Assembly: GCA_024641365.1 (NCBI GenBank)
Contig: JAHEDF010000332.1
Location: 1-5,066 of the forward strand
Direction: 5' to 3'
Length of the DNA: 5,066 nt
DNA from: Planctomycetota bacterium
Lineage (GTDB): Bacteria; Planctomycetota; UBA11346
Shown here: piece by piece, positions 1 through 5,066 of the stretch
How the letters are laid out: each line of letters starts with the position of its first letter
How positions within the stretch are numbered: position 1 is the stretch's first letter
Translations under genes and position numbers: made by a program
The notes under the pieces: generated by a model
Databases searched by the model: none
Told to the model about the DNA's origin: nothing
The model's input: only the letters and a program-made list of their open reading frames with translations

Positions 1-273
1 ACGCACAGTATTGCCAACGCGGGTAGTCAAGAAGAGGCACTCCGTACGTTGGATATGCTACAAGACTTGTACGCACAAGAACAACGCTTGTGGAAATATT
101 ATAATGCGCTTGATAAACAATTAGAAATTCGCAGTCGTCTTGCCGAAGAACGTGCTGCTTTAGAACAACGGGTCAGCAATCACGAAAATCGCTTACGTGA
201 TATAGATGCCTCAATTGAGCAATTACGCCCACCTGAAAAAGCCTCCGATACTATTAATTTTTCAAATCAATAA
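1..273 (+). CDS. Coiled-coil protein, C-terminal 90 residues (5' end outside window)
   Basis: The reading frame is open from base 1 to the TAA at 271-273, so the gene starts upstream. A TTG at 49 lies inside the open frame and is not needed as a start. The visible 90 residues are highly charged, rich in Gln, Glu, Arg and Leu, and lack Pro until about residue 76. This is the pattern of one long alpha-helical coiled coil. No membrane segment or catalytic motif is visible in this part. The protein ends with a short non-helical tail containing D-x-I-N-F-S, a motif that recurs after the coiled coil of the next gene. The next gene starts 23 bp downstream with its own ribosome binding site, so the two are probably one operon. 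I do not recognise the family from this fragment. A PspA-like or a scaffold protein is possible but unproven. That it is coding is well supported; its function is unknown. Confidence 0.8.
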   Translation, partial: THSIANAGSQEEALRTLDMLQDLYAQEQRLWKYYNALDKQLEIRSRLAEERAALEQRVSNHENRLRDIDASIEQLRPPEKASDTINFSNQ

Positions 274-282
274 CCACCTATT

Positions 283-289
283 GAAAGGA
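283..289 (+). promoter_or_regulatory. Ribosome binding site for the 297-1322 gene
   Basis: GAAAGGA lies 7 nt before the ATG at 297. It is a good match to the anti-Shine-Dalgarno pairing sequence at ideal spacing and fixes that start codon. It is the clearest SD in the window; neither the kinase start nor the first ATG of the FHA gene has one. Confidence 0.75.
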
Positions 290-296
290 CTCATTC

Positions 297-1322
297 ATGG
301 GACTCATAAAAACATCTATTCTCGTTACCGGCGGCGTCTTATTGGGAGGCGCATTATTATTAGGTACAGGACCGTTATCGAGTTACTTACGCACGTCAGC
401 ACGTGTTGCTTCCGAAAATGTGCACGATGCCGTTCCTGTAACTTTTGAAATTGAACGTATCCAAACGTTAGTTGGCGATTTGGATGCGGTTATTGCTGAG
501 CATCAAGCACAATTAGTTAAACAACGAGTGGATTTAAAATATTTGCAGCAAGAAGTGGCACGCAATCAACAAAAAATGCTCACTCTTGAAGATGAAGTAC
601 AAGCCGCCCGTACCATTCTAACCGTCCACCAAGCTAATTATCAAATCGGTGATAAATCCTATGATCGTGCGGTTGTTATGCAGCAAGCTAAAAATAAAGC
701 CGAAAGTCTGATTCGCACGCGCGGGTTATTGGAAGCAAAGCAACAAACGCTCACTACTTTAAATACAGCATTACAACAAGCAGGAGACCAATTAGCACAA
801 GCGCGCGGTCAACGTGAGACGTATAGTATCCGATTAGCCGAATTACGTGCGATGGCTGGTAATGTGGCAATTCGCAAAGAATTAGTCACCCAATTGCAAG
901 ATTTACCAAATAATATTGATAGCGGTGCTTTTCAAGAAGTGGAACAAGCCTTTCAACGGGTCGAGCGCGAACTCGAAGTACAAGATCGCATGTTGCAAGA
1001 TGCCTTTACCTCAACCACATCAACACAAAGCAAAGATGCCATTAATTTTTCGAAAACAACCGAGCCAGATGTTTTAGCAACACTTGATAAAGCACTTAGA
1101 AAGCAATTTGAAACAGATCCGGTCGCATTATCACATCAGAAAACGGACCAAAAAAATGTAACTCCAATTGATGCCGATCCATTTGCAACTGAATCAGATG
1201 ATAAATCGAAACCTATTAATGCCGATCCGTTCGCTACAGAATCAGATAATAATGCGACACCCATTAAACCACAACACTTGGTAATGAAGACCCGTTTGCC
1301 AAGTTATGATTTTACCACTTAG
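297..1322 (+). CDS. Membrane-anchored coiled-coil protein with acidic repeat tail
   Basis: The 341-residue protein starts at an ATG with a strong SD. Residues 7-23 form one Gly/Leu-rich membrane segment with no obvious signal-peptidase site, so it probably acts as an anchor. Residues 30-60 carry Y-L-R-T and V-P-V-T-F-E-I-E-R, which resemble from memory the N-terminus of a coiled-coil family common in planctomycetes. Residues 52-235 are a long, almost proline-free helical region rich in Gln, Glu, Leu and Arg. Its later part (about 175-235) loosely recalls the helical hairpins of PspA. From about 236 the protein becomes polar and disordered, with D-A-I-N-F-S at 247-252 and a 16-residue tandem repeat at 290-321. 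There is no enzymatic motif. The role is most likely structural or scaffolding at the inner membrane. Topology is ambiguous: K5 precedes the segment and R32/R36 follow it, so whether the tail is cytoplasmic is undecided. The coding call is firm; the family assignment is tentative. Confidence 0.9.
   Translation: MGLIKTSILVTGGVLLGGALLLGTGPLSSYLRTSARVASENVHDAVPVTFEIERIQTLVGDLDAVIAEHQAQLVKQRVDLKYLQQEVARNQQKMLTLEDEVQAARTILTVHQANYQIGDKSYDRAVVMQQAKNKAESLIRTRGLLEAKQQTLTTLNTALQQAGDQLAQARGQRETYSIRLAELRAMAGNVAIRKELVTQLQDLPNNIDSGAFQEVEQAFQRVERELEVQDRMLQDAFTSTTSTQSKDAINFSKTTEPDVLATLDKALRKQFETDPVALSHQKTDQKNVTPIDADPFATESDDKSKPINADPFATESDNNATPIKPQHLVMKTRLPSYDFTT
1164..1259 (+). repeat. Two 48-bp in-frame tandem repeats encoding P-I-[D/N]-A-D-P-F-A-T-E-S-D units
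   Basis: Unit 1 is 1164-1211 (residues 290-305) and unit 2 is 1212-1259 (residues 306-321). A third partial unit begins with P-I at 1260. Eleven of the first twelve residues are identical between units and the other is Asp/Asn. Five of the conserved codons differ only synonymously (Pro CCA/CCT, Pro CCA/CCG, Phe TTT/TTC, Ala GCA/GCT, Thr ACT/ACA). The last four residues of each unit diverge freely. The peptide is therefore better preserved than the DNA, which suggests an old duplication kept for its protein motif. Confidence 0.85.
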
Positions 1323-1328
1323 CGATGT

Positions 1329-1370
1329 CATAAAACTGCTATTCGTGCTCTGCGCTCACGCAATTTTATG
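1329..1370 (+). repeat. Imperfect inverted repeat just after the 297-1322 gene
   Basis: CATAAAA at 1329-1335 is the reverse complement of TTTTATG at 1364-1370. Within the loop, CGTG at 1344-1347 can pair with CACG at 1357-1360, or TGCG at 1351-1354 with CGCA at 1359-1362. It begins 7 nt after the stop codon, so it could be a weak 3' stabilising or termination structure. The A-tract/T-tract arms have little GC, and chance is a real alternative. Confidence 0.3.
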
Positions 1371-1400
1371 TAAACATATTTCAACGAAATAACAATGAAT

Positions 1401-1452
1401 GGAGGGGCTATGCGCCATGCCACTATCAGCATGCCATGCGCTTTTTTTCTCC
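1401..1452 (+). terminator. Probable Rho-independent terminator between the coiled-coil gene and the kinase gene
   Basis: GCGC (1412-1415) followed by CATGC (1416-1420), an 8-nt loop (1421-1428), then GCATG (1429-1433), a 4-nt bulge CCAT, and GCGC (1438-1441). A run of seven T follows directly at 1442-1448. GGAG (1401-1404) and CTCC (1449-1452) could extend the base of the stem. A GC-rich hairpin plus a T-tract about 80-120 bp after a stop codon is typical of intrinsic termination. The bulge makes the stem imperfect, and the GGAG/CTCC pairing also raises an attenuator reading. Either way, the kinase gene probably has its own promoter somewhere in 1453-1558, but I see no convincing -35/-10 pair there. 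Confidence 0.55.
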
Positions 1453-1558
1453 AGAATCGTGGTGCGCGTGCTCTGAGAAACCGTCATGGCTATGCGTTCA
1501 TTAACACAGTGCAGACTTTGCGTCTGGTTAGACTGGTTTTTCCAACTTTCTGCTAATC

Positions 1559-4291
1559 ATGATTGCCACCGTGCCCATCACTACCAATTGCCCGCGCTGT
1601 GCAGCCCTCGTTGGCGGTGAACCCGATCCAACAACGGGGAATTTGTTATGTGCAGCGTGCGGCAGCCAATTTGATCCGCGCCAATCAGCCACTGCCGCAA
1701 GTAGTTCGGCACCCCCTGCGATGTGGCAACCACAAAGCGGCGACTTCTTAGCTGGCGGTTATAGTTTAGTAAAAGAATTAGGCCGCGGCGGCATGGCTAC
1801 CGTTTGGCAAGCACGACAAGAGCGTTTATCACGTGACGTCGCGGTAAAAATATTACATGCACATTTATCCGGTGATGCCGAATTACGTCGCCGCTTCTTG
1901 CGCGAAGCGGAAGCGATGGTGCAATTGGACCATCCGCACATTGTACCAGTTCTTGATCGCGGTGAACATGGTGAGCGACCATTTTTAGTAACCGCCTTAG
2001 TCGGCCCACGGACGTTGCGCAATGAAATGGCCGATGGTCGTTTGCAACCAGATCGGGTAGCGACAGTTGCACAACAAATTTTATCTGGTCTCGCACATGC
2101 ACATGAGCGAGGCCTAATTCATCGCGATATTAAACCAGAAAATTTATTAATTACCGACGATGGGAAAGTGCACATTGCCGACTTTGGCATTGCTCAAGTC
2201 GCCCGCAGTTTAGACGGACATACGCTTACACAATTAACCGGCACTAATGTCATTATGGGCACGATTGCTTATATGGCACCAGAGCAAAGCGAAGCACGCA
2301 ATTTCATCGACCATCGCTGTGATCTCTACAGTGTAGGCGTGGTTTGTTATGAAGCCCTAGTTGGTCACCGCCCTGTTGGTCGCTTTGAAGATCCCAGTTC
2401 CACCCTGCAATTACCCGCTATTTTAGCAAAATTATGGGATACTTTTATATTTAGCTTGCTTGAACGTAATCCCGAAAAGCGTCCGCAAAATGCTCAAGCG
2501 GCTTTATTATTTATAAATAAAATCACCGAATTAAGTACGCTCTATATCAATACGGTAGACCATAATTTACTGCATATTTTCAACCGTCGCTTAATAAGTA
2601 CACAAGCGGAATTAGCTGATGTAGGCATCAAAATTTCTCTCGGCGAGTTAGATAACACGATTAACAAATCGCACGCCGCTGACATTCCTATAAAAGAAAC
2701 TTTACCGCTTTCAAAAGTTGAATCCCAAAAAACGCACCGAATCGACGACCCCAAAGAAAAAGAGGTCGATGAAGAGTCCTATCCACATGGCCGTAAATTA
2801 ATGCGCGCCAATGATGATATGTGGATCGGTGGATTACTGAGCGGTTTTGCACGCTGGGCTGGAATTCATCCTGGGTGGGTGCGCCTCGGCGCTTTAATTT
2901 CACCCTTTTTCGTAGTCGATAATTTCTGGGCTGGCGTTGTTGTTTTTATTGCCTGCTATGTAGGGCTTAGCCTCTTTATTCCACGTTGTCCGCAAAAAAA
3001 ATATACTCCACGTCCGCTTAATGCCACCTGGCCAAAACGTGGCATCGGTGGGATTCTCGGTGTCTGTGACTTATTAGGTCGCATCACTGCCCTCCCGGCT
3101 TGGGCATGGCGCATTATTGCGATATTCGCATTGCCTTTTGGTAGTTTAATCTGCTATGTCGCACTCGGTATATTTTTACCGCGTCTACAAGCGGAAGAGC
3201 CGCATGTTCATGAGTTTAAACGAAAAGAAAATGACCATAATACCGATGATGGCTCAATGCCAACACAAGTTGGTAGCAGTAGTTATCGCTTTTGGATTTT
3301 TCTCGCCGCGACAACTGGTATCGCGGCTTTAATAATGAACTCAAATCTAACGCACTTTTCCACAGGCACCACGACGCTGTGGTGGATTACTGGCATAGCA
3401 ACTTTTGTAGCGCTCTTCAGCGCCCGCCATAAACCAGCCGAACCACAAGCTGAAAAAACTGGCGGCAATATAAACGGTATCTTAGTTGGCATTGGCCTCT
3501 GTTTAACGCTTTTAATAATAGGACCGGACACGCGGCCACCTATCGACAATATGTCGGTACACATTAATGGAATCCCAGCTAATTTCGTCACGAGCAACGG
3601 AAACAGCACAGACCCCTTCGCTGTTGAGTTAGACCCTGCGAATTCCAAATATAGCAATTCAATTACTTATAATAACACTCCTTCGGCTCAGGTTGTTAAT
3701 AATCAATTCGTATTAATAATGGGAGCGATTTTTCTCGCAGCATTTATTACCCTAGCGTCTCTTTTTTTACAAAATCATAAAACTATATTCTTTTCCACGG
3801 CAGGATTTATTGGCGTCGGCAGCATCGCATTAATTACTATGTCACCGCTTAATAACCTGTTCCATGGTGTCTCTTTTTCGTTAATGCTGCTCGCCTATGT
3901 GACATTATCCTGTGTCATTTGGGGTATGACAAATAAACTGTTACAACCGTTAGGTCCTCGCGATGAACAAAAAACGATTGCACCAACATTGATTGGTATC
4001 GCGACGCTGGCTGGCATGGCAATTTGTGCCATGCCATTGCTCTCATCCATCGATGCACAGTCTATTTCTTTTCAATTACCATCATGGATGGGTATCGCAG
4101 CTATCGTTGCCTGTGTATTTTTTGTTGTCGCTATGGCAAAACATCATGCCTTTTATCTGGTTGTCTTTATATTTATCATTCTCGCATTTGTTACATTTTT
4201 ATTAATGCCAGGCACTGTCTCAAGAGTAAAGACTATTACCCCTCCGATCCCAATGGAAAGTAGCTCACCGCTCTTTATCGAAGCGCCTTAA
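1559..4291 (+). CDS. Zinc-ribbon Ser/Thr protein kinase with tandem PspC domains and polytopic membrane C-terminus
   Basis: A 910-residue Hanks-type Ser/Thr kinase fused to a membrane sensor. Residues 11-34 form a zinc ribbon (C11-x2-C14, C31-x2-C34). The kinase domain spans about 68-320 with a complete catalytic set: glycine loop G75-R-G-G-M-A, V-A-V-K97, E116 of helix C, H188-R-D190, K192/N195, D208-F-G, A240-P-E242 and R308. The activation loop is Thr-rich (T222, T224, T227, T229, T235), consistent with autophosphorylation. A polar linker (about 321-410) leads to PspC-like domain 1 (about 412-476) and PspC-like domain 2 (about 485-542), the family known from phage-shock and envelope-stress membrane proteins. 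Roughly nine further hydrophobic segments follow (near 578, 605, 638, 717, 742, 771, 806, 842 and 865), with a polar loop at 656-716. The ATG at 1559 has no SD, but an in-frame stop at 1529 leaves no earlier ATG, GTG or TTG, and the zinc ribbon starts at residue 11. The kinase acts in the cytoplasm; the input signal and substrates are unknown. The FHA gene 26 bp downstream is the likely partner. Confidence 0.95.
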   Translation: MIATVPITTNCPRCAALVGGEPDPTTGNLLCAACGSQFDPRQSATAASSSAPPAMWQPQSGDFLAGGYSLVKELGRGGMATVWQARQERLSRDVAVKILHAHLSGDAELRRRFLREAEAMVQLDHPHIVPVLDRGEHGERPFLVTALVGPRTLRNEMADGRLQPDRVATVAQQILSGLAHAHERGLIHRDIKPENLLITDDGKVHIADFGIAQVARSLDGHTLTQLTGTNVIMGTIAYMAPEQSEARNFIDHRCDLYSVGVVCYEALVGHRPVGRFEDPSSTLQLPAILAKLWDTFIFSLLERNPEKRPQNAQAALLFINKITELSTLYINTVDHNLLHIFNRRLISTQAELADVGIKISLGELDNTINKSHAADIPIKETLPLSKVESQKTHRIDDPKEKEVDEESYPHGRKLMRANDDMWIGGLLSGFARWAGIHPGWVRLGALISPFFVVDNFWAGVVVFIACYVGLSLFIPRCPQKKYTPRPLNATWPKRGIGGILGVCDLLGRITALPAWAWRIIAIFALPFGSLICYVALGIFLPRLQAEEPHVHEFKRKENDHNTDDGSMPTQVGSSSYRFWIFLAATTGIAALIMNSNLTHFSTGTTTLWWITGIATFVALFSARHKPAEPQAEKTGGNINGILVGIGLCLTLLIIGPDTRPPIDNMSVHINGIPANFVTSNGNSTDPFAVELDPANSKYSNSITYNNTPSAQVVNNQFVLIMGAIFLAAFITLASLFLQNHKTIFFSTAGFIGVGSIALITMSPLNNLFHGVSFSLMLLAYVTLSCVIWGMTNKLLQPLGPRDEQKTIAPTLIGIATLAGMAICAMPLLSSIDAQSISFQLPSWMGIAAIVACVFFVVAMAKHHAFYLVVFIFIILAFVTFLLMPGTVSRVKTITPPIPMESSSPLFIEAP

Positions 4292-4317
4292 TCAACTAGG
4301 TCCTCACTAATTACGCT

Positions 4318-5066
4318 ATGTCATATCGCTCAAGCCATGCTCCAACTGAACACTTGGGCTTTGTCCCAAGAGGCGTAGCATTGTCCGACATGACAGCATC
4401 TACCTTCATGGTTACCGTAATCGATGGCGACTGCGTACCAGCACAGTTGCCAATTAATGATACGATAACAATTGGACGTGATCCAAATTGTGATTTACGT
4501 GTTTTAGATGATCGTGCGAGTCGTTTTCATGCGCGTTTGGAGTTTGAACAGGGAAAGATCATTTTACATGATCTCAATTCTTCAAATGGTAGCTACTGTA
4601 ATGACAAGCGTATTACTAAGCCGACTATTTTAACGGCCGGGTCTTTTTTTAGCTGCGGTGGTATTCAATTTGCATTGCTTACGAACAATGGAAGCGGTGA
4701 TGACACTCAGGCCATAACCGATAAAGGACAGGTTCTTAATATATCGAACCAACAACCAACGCGGCTTTGGGCTAGTGGCGATGCGCCGGATGAACTTGCC
4801 ATTATTCACACTATTTTAAATGCCTGGCATAAATCTGAACCGCAAGACGCGCCCAAAGCGCTTACTACTATGATGAGTCAACAATTAGGCTGTAAGCAAA
4901 GTGCTATTGTCCTTGGCGGACGTGTTGTTGGTGGCGGGATTACGCGGCGTTTGGCTTTGCGCCTTGCACACGGTACCCAAGCCCGCTTATTACGTCTTGG
5001 TCATGAATTGAGCGGACACACCATTGCAGCTGCGGCCATTGGCAGTGCGGTAACTGCTCCGATCGG
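4318..5066 (+). CDS. FHA-GAF domain signalling protein, N-terminal 249 residues (3' end outside window)
   Basis: The frame is open from the ATG at 4318 to the window edge. Residues about 32-121 form an FHA (phosphothreonine-binding) domain. They show T-I-G53-R54 followed by D-L, then S68-R-F-H71, then D-L-N-S-S-N90-G91 and N95; R54, S68 and N90 are the usual phosphopeptide contacts. After a linker, residues about 158-249 match the start of a GAF domain: an L-x-I-I-H-x-I-L-x-A-W helix, a second helix ending at Q-L-G-C, the strand S-A-I-V-L, and G-S-A-V-T-A-P-I, which resembles the GAF 'S-V-x-x-P-L' strand. FHA-GAF proteins often continue into a sigma-54 AAA+ activator, a cyclase or a phosphatase; which one applies here cannot be seen. 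The start is uncertain: ATG 4318 has no SD, whereas TTG 4381 lies 7 nt after AAGAGG (4368-4373) and would remove 21 residues that are outside the FHA domain. ATG 4390 is a third option. It lies 26 bp after the kinase with no terminator, so the two are probably cotranscribed. Confidence 0.88.
   Translation, partial: MSYRSSHAPTEHLGFVPRGVALSDMTASTFMVTVIDGDCVPAQLPINDTITIGRDPNCDLRVLDDRASRFHARLEFEQGKIILHDLNSSNGSYCNDKRITKPTILTAGSFFSCGGIQFALLTNNGSGDDTQAITDKGQVLNISNQQPTRLWASGDAPDELAIIHTILNAWHKSEPQDAPKALTTMMSQQLGCKQSAIVLGGRVVGGGITRRLALRLAHGTQARLLRLGHELSGHTIAAAAIGSAVTAPI
4368..4373 (+). promoter_or_regulatory. Possible ribosome binding site supporting a TTG start of the FHA gene at 4381
   Basis: AAGAGG ends 7 nt before the TTG at 4381, which is optimal spacing. 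It also lies 16 nt before the ATG at 4390, which is too far for a typical SD. The upstream ATG at 4318 has no purine-rich sequence at a usable distance. The site therefore argues for the shorter protein, but an ATG start without SD is plausible since the kinase gene has one too. Confidence 0.4.

Noticed and set aside
206..448. Open frame spanning the end of the first gene and the start of the second
   Set aside because: It overlaps two well-supported coding regions in another frame and its Arg/Ile-rich product has no coherent pattern.
297..1322. Calling the coiled-coil protein PspA
   Set aside because: PspA is shorter (about 220-230 residues), lacks a true N-terminal membrane segment and an acidic repeat tail; the resemblance is limited to general coiled-coil character and a short stretch near 175-235.
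1501..1530. Possible sigma-70 promoter for the kinase gene (TTAACA at 1501 with a weak -10 near 1525-1530)
   Set aside because: The -10 hexamer matches consensus poorly and no other -35/-10 pair in 1453-1558 is better, so no promoter is called.
1759..3657. Several minus-strand open frames of 70-124 codons inside the kinase gene
   Set aside because: They lie antisense to a frame with full kinase and PspC motifs, show no recognisable domain and overlap one another. They are shadows of the real gene.
3993..4263. Plus-strand frames of 70-79 codons within the 3' end of the kinase gene
   Set aside because: They are out-of-frame readings of the hydrophobic C-terminus. The real frame continues unbroken to 4291 with regular membrane segments.

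Overview
The window reads entirely on the + strand and holds four protein genes, two of them cut by the window edges. The visible families suggest a moderate-GC Gram-negative-type bacterium, most likely of the Planctomycetota/Lentisphaerota/Verrucomicrobiota (PVC) group. This rests on two things: a membrane-anchored coiled-coil protein resembling a family I recall from planctomycetes, and a zinc-ribbon-headed Hanks-type kinase followed by an FHA-GAF protein. The assignment comes from memory of families, not from a search, and is moderately to weakly certain.

Layout: (1) 1-273 is the C-terminal end of a coiled-coil protein. (2) 297-1322, 23 bp downstream behind a good Shine-Dalgarno site, encodes a 341-residue protein with one N-terminal membrane segment, a long coiled coil and a low-complexity acidic tail with a 16-residue tandem repeat. 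(3) 1323-1558 is a 236-bp intergenic region with a probable intrinsic terminator at about 1401-1452, so the first two genes are probably a separate unit from what follows. (4) 1559-4291 encodes a 910-residue zinc ribbon / Ser-Thr kinase / tandem PspC / polytopic membrane protein. (5) 4318 to the window end encodes the first 249 residues of an FHA-GAF protein, 26 bp downstream of the kinase with no terminator between them. This gene is open to the edge.

How they may work together (inference): the kinase carries every catalytic motif in its cytoplasmic half. Its PspC and multi-pass half could report on the state of the membrane. The adjacent FHA protein has the residues used to bind phosphothreonine and is the natural reader of the kinase's output. 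The coiled-coil membrane protein upstream has three T-E-[S/P]-D sites in its tail, matching the pT-x-x-D class of FHA ligand, which makes it a candidate substrate or docking partner. Together this looks like an envelope-stress phospho-signalling module built on PspC rather than on PASTA or other common sensor domains. No RNA genes, mobile elements or CRISPR arrays were seen.
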